From: an uncultured Pelagibacteraceae bacterium
GTDB lineage: Bacteria > Pseudomonadota > Alphaproteobacteria > Pelagibacterales > Pelagibacteraceae
Assembly: GCA_902604575.1 (NCBI GenBank)
Contig: CACKZH010000004.1
Coordinates: 1-58,386, forward strand
Direction: 5' to 3'
DNA length: 58,386 nt
The notes beneath the pieces are model-generated. The model had not been told where the DNA came from and did not search any database. It saw only the letters and a list, made by a program, of their open reading frames with translations. This document shows, piece by piece, positions 39,066-47,318 of the stretch. The first letter of the stretch is position 1. Every line of letters starts with the position of its first letter. Made by a program: the position numbers and the translations under genes.

Positions 39066-40037
39066 ATGAAATTATTCAAATTATTTATATCTATAATTAC
39101 TTCAGTACTATTATTTGCAAACGTTACCTTAGCTGAAAAATGGGATATGGCACTAGCTTATGGTGCTGGAAATTTTCATTCTGCTAATGCAACAGAATTT
39201 GCAAAGAATGTAACTGAAAAAAGTGGTGGAAAACTTACAATTGTTACTCACCCAGGTGGCTCATTATTTAAAGGTGGTGAAATTTTCAGAGCTGTAAGAA
39301 CAGGTCAAGCACCTATCGGTGAAAGATTTATGTCTGCTCTTGGAAAAGAAGATCCTTTATATGAAATTGACTCATTACCTTTCTTAGCAACTACTTATGA
39401 TGATGCTATGAAATTATATGAAGCTTCAAAGCCATATATTGTTAAGAGTCTTGATGAAAAAGGATTGGTGTTTCTTTATGCAGTGCCATGGCCTGCACAA
39501 GGACTTTACAGTAAAAAGCAAATTAAAAAAGTTGGCGATCTAAATGGTTTAAAATTTAGAGCATACAACTCTGCAACAATTAGAATTGCTGAGTTAACAG
39601 GTATGGCACCAACTAAAATTGAAGCAGCTGAAATTAGCCAAGCATTTTCTACAGGTGCCGTTGAAAGTATGATTACTTCTCCTACAACTGGAAAAAATAG
39701 CAAGATTTGGGAAAATGGTGTTAAATACTTTTATGATATAGCAGCATGGTTTCCAAAAAATATGATCATAGCTAATAAAGCCGCTTGGAATAAACTTGAT
39801 AAAGCAACTCAAGATCTTGTCATGAACCAAGCAGCAATTGCTGAAGAAAAAGGTTGGGAATTATCTAAACAAGGTAATACTGGAGATAAGAAAGCTTTAT
39901 CAGATGCTGGAATGGAAGTAGGCGAAGTTAATTCATCTTTGAAAAAACATTTTGAAAAAGTTGGAGCAACTATGTCTGAAGAATGGAAAGCAAAAGCTGG
40001 AGATAGAGGTGCTGCAGTTTTATCTGCTTACAAATAA
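39066..40037 (+). CDS. TRAP transporter substrate-binding protein (DctP)
   Basis: Signal peptide, FAKNVTEKSGGKLTIVTHPGGSLFKGGEIFRAVRTGQAPIGERF; strong SD AAAGGAGG upstream. Confidence 0.93.
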   Translation: MKLFKLFISIITSVLLFANVTLAEKWDMALAYGAGNFHSANATEFAKNVTEKSGGKLTIVTHPGGSLFKGGEIFRAVRTGQAPIGERFMSALGKEDPLYEIDSLPFLATTYDDAMKLYEASKPYIVKSLDEKGLVFLYAVPWPAQGLYSKKQIKKVGDLNGLKFRAYNSATIRIAELTGMAPTKIEAAEISQAFSTGAVESMITSPTTGKNSKIWENGVKYFYDIAAWFPKNMIIANKAAWNKLDKATQDLVMNQAAIAEEKGWELSKQGNTGDKKALSDAGMEVGEVNSSLKKHFEKVGATMSEEWKAKAGDRGAAVLSAYK

Positions 40038-40048
40038 ATAGTCTTAAA

Positions 40049-40081
40049 AAAAAGGCCAACTTGTAGTAAGTTGGCCTTTTT
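40049..40081 (+). terminator. Hairpin terminator/attenuator between dctP and dctQ
   Basis: aaggccaacttgtagtaagttggcctttttt. Confidence 0.8.
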
Positions 40082-40086
40082 ACTAA

Positions 40087-40575
40087 ATGTTACAATCAAT
40101 AAATAACAATCTTAATAAGCTTTATAAATTTTCAGGATATTTAGCTGCTTTTTTTTTAATACTTGTTGCAGTTTTTATTTTAATTGGAATTTCCTCAAGG
40201 ATTTTTGGTTTTTACATAAGAGGTTTAGCTGAGTACTCAGGTTACTGTATGGCTGCAGCTTCCTTTTATGCGTTAGCATTTACTTTTGTTGAGGGTGGAC
40301 ATATTCGAATTACCCTTTTCTTAGAAAAAGCCTCTTTATCTTATAAAAGATTTTTAGAAATATGGTGTTTGACTGTAGCAACAATTTTTTCAGGCTATTT
40401 GTCTTTTTACTTATGGAAAATGTTATTTATATCTTATGATTTTCAAGAGAGAAGTGAAGGTGCAGATGAGATTTTAATATGGATTCCTCAAACTAGTGTT
40501 GCTATTGGATCTTTAATTTTTTTTATAGCTGTTTTACATAAATTTATTTTAACAATTATAAGCAAGAATGACTGA
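40087..40575 (+). CDS. TRAP transporter small permease (DctQ)
   Basis: Four TM helices; GLAEYSGYCMAAASFYALAFTFVEGGHIRITLFL. Confidence 0.92.
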   Translation: MLQSINNNLNKLYKFSGYLAAFFLILVAVFILIGISSRIFGFYIRGLAEYSGYCMAAASFYALAFTFVEGGHIRITLFLEKASLSYKRFLEIWCLTVATIFSGYLSFYLWKMLFISYDFQERSEGADEILIWIPQTSVAIGSLIFFIAVLHKFILTIISKND

Positions 40576-41878
40576 AATATTTCTCATAATATTTTTTATA
40601 AGTGTACTTTTGTTTTTTCTTGGATCTGGCATCTGGGTAGCGATAAGCATGATAGGAGTTTCAACAATTGGGATGATGTTATTTACTTCAAGGCCAGTTG
40701 GGGATGCCATGGCAACTACAATATGGGGAACTTCATCATCATGGACATTAACAGCTTTACCATTGTTTGTTTGGATGGGTGAAATATTATTTAGGACGAA
40801 GTTATCTAAAAATTTATTTGCTGGACTATCACCATGGATGCAAAAATTACCTGGTGGATTAATTCATGTAAATGTCGTTGGTTGTGCACTTTTTGCTGCA
40901 ATTTCTGGCTCTTCTGCTGCAACCGTTGCAACAGTAGGCAAGATGTCTATCCCAGAACTAAGAAAAAGAAAATACCCAGAGAAAATTTTGTTAGGTAGTC
41001 TAGCAGGCTCAGGAACTTTAGGACTTCTTATACCTCCTTCAATAATATTAATAATTTATGGAGTAACTGTTCAAGAGTCCATAGCAAAGCTATTTATTGC
41101 AGGAATTATTCCAGGGATAATGATTGCACTTATATTTATGTCTTACGTGATTATCTGGTCTTTAATAAATAAAAAAATCATGCCAAAATATGTAGAAAAT
41201 TTTTCCTTTCTAGAAAAAATAAGAAAATCAAAACAATTACTACCAGTAATTATTTTAATATCAGCAGTGATAGGATCAATATACACCGGAGTTGCAACAG
41301 CAACTGAGGCTGCTTCTTTAGGTGTAGTAGGGGCTTTAATTTTATCTTACTTTCAAAAGAGCTTAACCATTGAAACATTTAAACAATCCTTATTAGGAGC
41401 AACTAAAACCTCTTGTATGATTGCTTTTATTTTAGCTGGCTCTACTTTTTTATCATTAGCTATGGGATTTACGGGCCTTCCAAGAAATCTAGCTATCTGG
41501 ATACAAAATATGGAGTTATCACCTTATGTATTAATTTTTGTATTAATGATTTTTTATATTATTCTTGGAATGTTTCTTGATGGAATTTCAGCAGTAGTAT
41601 TAACAATGGCAATTATTGAACCAATGATTAGACAAGCTGGTTTTGATATGATTTGGTTTGGAATATTTTTAGTTATTGTAGTTGAGATGGCTCAAATCAC
41701 ACCACCTGTAGGATTTAATTTATTTGTTTTACAAGGAATGGCCAACAAAGATATGGGATTTATTGCAAGAAGTGCTTTTCCATTATTTTTATTAATGATA
41801 CTCGCAGTAATACTTGTTGTTATTTTCCCTGAAATTGCATTATGGATGCCGCAACAAATGGTTCAAAATATAAATTAA
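40568..41878 (+). CDS. TRAP transporter large permease (DctM)
   Basis: ALFAAISGSSAATVATVGKMSIPELRKRKY, GTLGLLIPPSIILIIYG, MAQITPPVGFNLFVLQG. Confidence 0.95.
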   Translation: MTEIFLIIFFISVLLFFLGSGIWVAISMIGVSTIGMMLFTSRPVGDAMATTIWGTSSSWTLTALPLFVWMGEILFRTKLSKNLFAGLSPWMQKLPGGLIHVNVVGCALFAAISGSSAATVATVGKMSIPELRKRKYPEKILLGSLAGSGTLGLLIPPSIILIIYGVTVQESIAKLFIAGIIPGIMIALIFMSYVIIWSLINKKIMPKYVENFSFLEKIRKSKQLLPVIILISAVIGSIYTGVATATEAASLGVVGALILSYFQKSLTIETFKQSLLGATKTSCMIAFILAGSTFLSLAMGFTGLPRNLAIWIQNMELSPYVLIFVLMIFYIILGMFLDGISAVVLTMAIIEPMIRQAGFDMIWFGIFLVIVVEMAQITPPVGFNLFVLQGMANKDMGFIARSAFPLFLLMILAVILVVIFPEIALWMPQQMVQNIN

Positions 41879-42360
41879 TATTTTGATTGTTTTGTTCCAT
41901 CAATAATTTCTTTTAACTCTGTATACTCTTCGCAATTACAACTTTCTAATACTTTTAATCTTTCTTTTGCTAAATCCAATCTATTGGTAACTACGTATAA
42001 TTCACCCAAATATTCATTTATACCAACGTGATTTGGATCAATTTCTAAACCTAAAAGATAATACTTTTCTCCATTTTCAAAATCTCCAAGTTTTCTAGTT
42101 GTAAAACCAAGATAGTTTAAAGTATCTGCTTTGAGTGGTTTATCTTTATTTGATTTTATTAACAACGCTAGAGCTTTTTCATATCGTTTGTTGGCTTTTT
42201 CTATTTTTCCTTTTTTTTCATATTTTTTAGCTGCTTTAATTAAAGTAACAGCCTGAGTATAATCTGATTTAACTTTACTAGTACTGTCTGATCCTGCTGT
42301 ATATGATTTTGTTGATAGTAAAATTAAAAACAAAAGTGAATAAAAAGTTTTTTTGATCAT
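41875..42360 (-). CDS. TPR-repeat protein with signal peptide
   Basis: AKKYEKKGKIEKANKRYEKALALLIK; NYLGFTTRKLGDFENGEKYYLLGLEIDPNHVGINEYLGELY. Confidence 0.8.
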   Translation of the reverse strand: MIKKTFYSLLFLILLSTKSYTAGSDSTSKVKSDYTQAVTLIKAAKKYEKKGKIEKANKRYEKALALLIKSNKDKPLKADTLNYLGFTTRKLGDFENGEKYYLLGLEIDPNHVGINEYLGELYVVTNRLDLAKERLKVLESCNCEEYTELKEIIDGTKQSKY

Positions 42361-43130
42361 ATAAATTTTTTCATTTGGTTAAGTGGTTTTAATTGCAGCC
42401 CATTTTCTATTAAATTTTCTCTAATTGATTTTGCAGTAGATAATGAACTTTCATTATCTCCATGTATGCATACAGAGTCTATTTCACAAGGTATCTGCTT
42501 TCCACTGTGACAATTAAGTGACTGATTTTTAACCATATTTAATATGTGTTTTTTAGCTTCTTCTGGATCAGTAATAAGAGCATGTGGTTTTTTTCTAGAA
42601 ACTAAATTTCCATCATCTTCGTAATTTCTGTCAGCAAATATTTCACAAGCTATTCGCATGTTTAGTTTTTTGGCTGCTTCTTCCATTTTAGATCCAGTAG
42701 GAACCAAATAAATTAAATCTTTACTTATCTCGTTTATAGCTTTTGCTAAAGTAGTAGCTAAATCTATATCCTCACAAGCCATATTGTTTAAAGCACCATG
42801 TGGTTTTATGTGAGTAACATTCTCACCATGATCTTGGGCAATTTTTTGAAGAATTTCATATTGATTAATAATCAATTGCCTTACATCATTAGGTGGAAGA
42901 TTCATTCTTTGCCTTCCAAAATTTTCAGGGTCATTAAATGACGGATGCGCTCCAATACTAACACCATTTTTTTTTGAAATTTGAATTACTTGATTCATCG
43001 ACTCATCATCACCTGCATGGTAACCACATGCGACATTGGCAGAATTAACTATTTCTAGTAAATCTGGATCATACTTATTTGAATGATGTTTTGATTTTTC
43101 ACCTAAATCGCAATTTATATTAATTTCCAT
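42357..43130 (-). CDS. pxpA: 5-oxoprolinase subunit A, LamB/YcsF family (start MEININCDLGE preferred)
   Basis: ININCDLGEKSKHH, VNSANVACGYHAGDDESM, GVSIGAHPSFNDPENFGRQ, HIKPHGALNNMA. Confidence 0.95.
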   Translation of the reverse strand: MEININCDLGEKSKHHSNKYDPDLLEIVNSANVACGYHAGDDESMNQVIQISKKNGVSIGAHPSFNDPENFGRQRMNLPPNDVRQLIINQYEILQKIAQDHGENVTHIKPHGALNNMACEDIDLATTLAKAINEISKDLIYLVPTGSKMEEAAKKLNMRIACEIFADRNYEDDGNLVSRKKPHALITDPEEAKKHILNMVKNQSLNCHSGKQIPCEIDSVCIHGDNESSLSTAKSIRENLIENGLQLKPLNQMKKFI

Positions 43131-43138
43131 AGTCTCTA

Positions 43139-43154
43139 ATGTTAAGTATAACAT
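43139..43154. promoter_or_regulatory. 16-bp inverted repeat in the divergent pxpA/pxpB intergenic region (candidate operator)
   Basis: ATGTTA-AGTA-TAACAT perfect 6-bp arms. Confidence 0.45.
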
Positions 43155-43157
43155 GAC

Positions 43158-43832
43158 ATGATAAAAAATATATCAAATCTTGGTGACGCAGCTTTGTACT
43201 GTGATTTTGGTAATGAAGTAAATAAATCAATTAATTCACAAGTTATAAAATACTTTAAAACTATTAAAGAAAAAAAATTTGAAGGGATAAATAATTTAAC
43301 ACCTTCTTATAATAAATTAATTATTTCTTATGATTTAAAAAAAACAAATTTTAAAGAAGTTAAAAATTATGTTGAAAATATAAATCCTGAAGATTCAATA
43401 GATATAAATTCTAAAAAATTAGAAATACCAGTTTGTTGTCATGAAAATTTCTCAATGGACATTAAAAGATTGGAAGAAATATTAAAATTAAGTAGAGAAA
43501 AAATTTTAGAGAATTTTTTAAATAAGGAATATTTTTGTTACATGACAGGATTTATTGCTGGTATGCCTTTTCTTGGTGACTTAGATGAGAATATGAGAGC
43601 TCAACGTTTAGAAACTCCAAGAGTAAAAGTACCCAAGGGATCTGTTGCATTAACTGAACAATTTGCAAACATTTATTCATTTGAAAGCCCAGGTGGATGG
43701 AATATTTTAGGAAACACACCTTTGGGTATCTTTGATAGTTCAAAAGAGGATAAACCAAATCTAATTAACCCAGGAGATACAGTAATTTTCAAGGAAATTT
43801 CTTTAGATCAGTATAAAAATTATAATGAGTAA
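43158..43832 (+). CDS. pxpB: 5-oxoprolinase subunit B
   Basis: FCYMTGFIAGMPFLGDLDENMRAQRLETPRVKVPKGSVALTEQFANIYSFESPGGWNILGNTPL. Confidence 0.95.
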   Translation: MIKNISNLGDAALYCDFGNEVNKSINSQVIKYFKTIKEKKFEGINNLTPSYNKLIISYDLKKTNFKEVKNYVENINPEDSIDINSKKLEIPVCCHENFSMDIKRLEEILKLSREKILENFLNKEYFCYMTGFIAGMPFLGDLDENMRAQRLETPRVKVPKGSVALTEQFANIYSFESPGGWNILGNTPLGIFDSSKEDKPNLINPGDTVIFKEISLDQYKNYNE

Positions 43833-44769
43833 TAATTATTTAGATATAATTAGACCTGGAATTAATACTACCTTTCAAGATAAAGGCAGGGATCATCTTT
43901 ATCATATTGGCATTCCATTTAGTGGTGCTATGGATAATCGAAACTATATGATAGCTAATAAACTTGTTAATAATAATTTAGACTCTGCAGTGATAGAGTT
44001 TGCATATCAAGGTCCTCATATAAAATATTCAGGAGAAAATATTAATTTTGCTGTTACTGGAGATGTAATTTTTTCAATTAAAAAAAAAGATACTGAAATT
44101 GAGGGCAAATGTTACGAAAGTTATGAAATTGAAAATGGAGATGAAATCAATATCATATCTACAAATAAATCAGTTTATGGATATTTGGCATTAGGTGGAG
44201 AACTCGATTTAAGATTTCAATGGAATAGTTGTTCTATAAATACGAAAGCAAATATTGGATCTAATGATGGAAAAAAATTAGATGTAGGACAAAGAATTAA
44301 TTTAAAAAAAATAAATTCAAATAAGGATATTAAAAAAACCAATTACATTAATACTAAAATAGAAAACATAAGGGTGATTAAAGGCACTAATTTTAAGTAC
44401 TTTTCTGAAGAGGGTAAAAAAATATTTTATGAAAAGGAATTCACAGTATCGAAACTTTCAGACAGAATGGGCATGAGACTAGAGGGAGCTAAAATTGATA
44501 ATATAGTTAATACCAACATAAAATCAGAGGGTTTGATTAAAGGTGTAATCCAAGTACCTGCAGACGGAAATCTAATTATAATGCTTTCAGATCATGGCAC
44601 AATTGGTGGCTATCCAAAAATTGGAGTTGTGGCTAGTGTCGATTATGACCGATTAGTACAAATGTCTCCTGGTTCAAAAATAAAATTTAAAGAAATTAAT
44701 TTAACTGATGCAGAAACACTTTTTAAATTATATGAAATGGAGACACAAAATTTACTTTCACAAATTTAA
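43825..44769 (+). CDS. pxpC: 5-oxoprolinase subunit C
   Basis: IIRPGINTTFQDKGRDHLYHIGIPFSGAMD, SDRMGMRLEGAKI, DHGTIGGYPKIGVV. Confidence 0.95.
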   Translation: MSNNYLDIIRPGINTTFQDKGRDHLYHIGIPFSGAMDNRNYMIANKLVNNNLDSAVIEFAYQGPHIKYSGENINFAVTGDVIFSIKKKDTEIEGKCYESYEIENGDEINIISTNKSVYGYLALGGELDLRFQWNSCSINTKANIGSNDGKKLDVGQRINLKKINSNKDIKKTNYINTKIENIRVIKGTNFKYFSEEGKKIFYEKEFTVSKLSDRMGMRLEGAKIDNIVNTNIKSEGLIKGVIQVPADGNLIIMLSDHGTIGGYPKIGVVASVDYDRLVQMSPGSKIKFKEINLTDAETLFKLYEMETQNLLSQI

Positions 44770-45641
44770 TGAATTTTTTATCAAAAATACCAGGACCTTT
44801 TTTAGTTTTTTTTGGAGCATGTGCACTAAGTTTTGGTGGCTTAATAGTTAAATCTTTTGATGGATCTACACTTTGGCAAATATTATTTTGGAGATCACTT
44901 TTCTTTATTGGAGTAATTACAATTTTTTTAATATTTACTTACAAAGGAAAAATTTTTAGTGCTCTTTATAAATCTGGAATTCCAGGTTTATTTGGAGGAA
45001 TAATATTATCTATTGGATTTGCAAGCTATGTATTTGCTATGTATGAAACAACAGTAGCTAATGCTAATTTTATAATACAAACCCAAGCTTTGTTTTTAGC
45101 AATTTTTGGTTATGTGTTTTTAAAAGAAAAAATTTCAAAAATTACATTAACTTGTATCATTACAGCAGTAGTTGGTATCATTTTAATGTTGGGAAGTTCA
45201 CTAGCACCAGGTCAAATGACTGGAAACTTAGTTGCATTTATTATGCCGATATCGTTTGCGATCTTAATTTTAATTGTCAGAAAATATCCAAAAGTCGATA
45301 TGATACCTTTGCAACTGGTTGCTGGAATTTTTGCAACGTTTATAGGCTTGTTCATGTCACCAAGTATTATTGTTTCAACGAATGATATTTTTTTAGGTTT
45401 TATTGCAGGATTTTTTCAAGTTGGACTTGGCTTTATATTTATAACAATTGGAGCAAGATCAACCCCTTCAGCATTTGTTGGAATAATTATGTTAACTGAA
45501 GCTGTCCTAGGACCTATGTGGGCATGGATGTTTGCAAACGAAAATCCACCACTTACTGTACTTTTTGGGGGAGCTGTAGTTATTACAGCAGTAGTTATAC
45601 AGTTTTTGTCTCCATTACTTGTTAAAAAGCTAGCTAAATAA
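44769..45641 (+). CDS. DMT superfamily (EamA) transporter
   Basis: Ten hydrophobic segments, ALSFGGLIVKSFDGSTLWQILFWRSLFF, LFLAIFGYVFLKEKIS. Confidence 0.88.
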   Translation: MNFLSKIPGPFLVFFGACALSFGGLIVKSFDGSTLWQILFWRSLFFIGVITIFLIFTYKGKIFSALYKSGIPGLFGGIILSIGFASYVFAMYETTVANANFIIQTQALFLAIFGYVFLKEKISKITLTCIITAVVGIILMLGSSLAPGQMTGNLVAFIMPISFAILILIVRKYPKVDMIPLQLVAGIFATFIGLFMSPSIIVSTNDIFLGFIAGFFQVGLGFIFITIGARSTPSAFVGIIMLTEAVLGPMWAWMFANENPPLTVLFGGAVVITAVVIQFLSPLLVKKLAK

Positions 45642-45679
45642 ATTTCACATAAACATTTTAAATGTGTTATAAATTTATA

Positions 45680-45749
45680 TACGGGAGAGACTACTTTTGT
45701 AGCGCCGAAGGAGCAACCACCCCGGAAACTCTCAGGCAAAAGGACCGTA
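45680..45749 (+). ncRNA. Glycine riboswitch, aptamer I
   Basis: TACGGGAGAGACTACTTTTGTAGCGCCGAAGGAGCAACCACCCCGGAAACTCTCAGGCAAAAGGACCGTA; glycine aptamer core GCCGAAGGAGCAA...CTCTCAGGCAAAAGGACCG. Confidence 0.95.
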
Positions 45750-45756
45750 CATATTA

Positions 45757-45820
45757 ACTCTGGAAAGAGAATTATTCTCGCCGAAGGAGCAAATCTCTCA
45801 GGCACCAAGACAGAGGGGGC
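45757..45820 (+). ncRNA. Glycine riboswitch, aptamer II
   Basis: ACTCTGGAAAGAGA...TCGCCGAAGGAGCAAATCTCTCAGGCACCAAGACAGAGGGGGC; second tandem aptamer, 14 bp before gcvT. Confidence 0.95.
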
Positions 45821-45834
45821 AAAGAAGAGTTAAT

Positions 45835-46938
45835 ATGGAAATAAAAAAAACATCACTAAATAAACTTCATCAAAGTAACAACGCTAAGTTTGTTGAATTT
45901 GCTGGCTATGAAATGCCTATTCAGTATAGCAAAGGTATTATTGAAGAGCATAAATTCACAAGATCCCACTCTGGAATCTTTGATGTATCACATATGGGCC
46001 AACTATTTATATATGGTGATGAAAGTTTAACTGAAGAATTAGAAAAAATTTTTCCATTAGATTTAAAAAATCTAAAACAAAACTGTTCTAAGTATAGTTT
46101 TTTAATGAATGAGGATGCGGGAATTTATGATGATTTAATCATCACCAAAATAGAGGAAGGGTATTTAATTATCTTAAATGCTGCATGCAAAGATAAAGAT
46201 TTTGAGATTTTATCTAATTTACTAGGTTCAAAATTTAAAATGAATTTAGACAACAATAGATCTTTAATAGCAATTCAGGGACCTAAATCTGTTGAAATTT
46301 TAAACTCAATTATAAATGGAGTTGATCAACTAAATTTTATGACAGGAAATTGGTTTAATTCTGATAATCAAAAATTATTTGTCACAAGATCAGGTTATAC
46401 AGGGGAAGATGGATTTGAAATTTCAATTACTAACGATAAAGCTGAAAAGTTCGTTGAAAATTTAATAGAAAAGGGAGCAAAACTTATAGGACTTGGGGCA
46501 AGAGATACCTTGAGATTAGAAGCTGGATTATGTTTATATGGTCATGAATTAGATATTAATAAAACACCAGTTGAGGCAAACCTTAGATGGGCAATCTCAA
46601 AATCTAGATTATCAAATGGGGGTTTTATTGGATCGAAAAAAATTATGAATCAAATGCAAGATGGAGCAAGTCAAATAAGAGTAGGGATTAAGCCTGAAGG
46701 TAGACTGATTGCAAGAGAAAAAACTAAAATATTTAATGATACAGATAAACAAATTGGTGAGATAACTAGTGGAACGTTTGGACCAAGTGTAAACGGTCCT
46801 ATAGCGATGGGTTATGTTGATAAAGAGTTTTCAAAGGTTGATACTAAAATTTTGCTTGAGGTAAGAGGGAAAAAACATCCGGCAAATGTTTGTGCATTAC
46901 CATTTTATAAAAAAAATTATGTGAAAGGAGTAAATTAA
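45835..46938 (+). CDS. gcvT: Glycine cleavage system T protein
   Basis: [66 protein letters not shown]. Confidence 0.98.
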   Translation: MEIKKTSLNKLHQSNNAKFVEFAGYEMPIQYSKGIIEEHKFTRSHSGIFDVSHMGQLFIYGDESLTEELEKIFPLDLKNLKQNCSKYSFLMNEDAGIYDDLIITKIEEGYLIILNAACKDKDFEILSNLLGSKFKMNLDNNRSLIAIQGPKSVEILNSIINGVDQLNFMTGNWFNSDNQKLFVTRSGYTGEDGFEISITNDKAEKFVENLIEKGAKLIGLGARDTLRLEAGLCLYGHELDINKTPVEANLRWAISKSRLSNGGFIGSKKIMNQMQDGASQIRVGIKPEGRLIAREKTKIFNDTDKQIGEITSGTFGPSVNGPIAMGYVDKEFSKVDTKILLEVRGKKHPANVCALPFYKKNYVKGVN

Positions 46939-47318
46939 TGAGTGAAGTAAAATTTTCTAAAGAACATGAGTGGATTACTTTGGAGGGAGATGTAGCCACA
47001 ATAGGAATTACAAAACATGCAACAGAAATGCTTGGCGACATCGTTTTTGCAGAACTTCCTGAAAAAGGATCTAATGTTGAAAAAGATGGTACTGCAGGAG
47101 TAGTAGAGTCTACGAAAGCTGCTAGTGATGTTTATACTCCAGTTAGTGGTGAGGTAGTAGATACAAACCAAGCTATTGTAGATGATCCTTCTAAAATTAA
47201 TGAAGATCCAGAGGGTGCAGCATGGTTTTTTAAACTCAAAATGAAAGATCAATCTGAAATGGATAGTCTTATGAACAAAGAAGAATACGATAAATTTGCA
47301 AAGGAGAGTGCTAGCTAA
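46938..47318 (+). CDS. gcvH: Glycine cleavage system H protein
   Basis: [56 protein letters not shown] (lipoyl Lys). Confidence 0.98.
   Translation: MSEVKFSKEHEWITLEGDVATIGITKHATEMLGDIVFAELPEKGSNVEKDGTAGVVESTKAASDVYTPVSGEVVDTNQAIVDDPSKINEDPEGAAWFFKLKMKDQSEMDSLMNKEEYDKFAKESAS

Noticed and set aside
43131-43154. N-terminal extension MLYLTLET of pxpA
   Set aside because: Lies in the divergent intergenic region and over the palindrome; family proteins begin at the MxIxxNCDLGE motif
45416-45808. Minus-strand 130-aa ORF overlapping eamA and the riboswitch
   Set aside because: Antisense to a clear transporter gene and to highly conserved riboswitch RNA; composition explained by the complement
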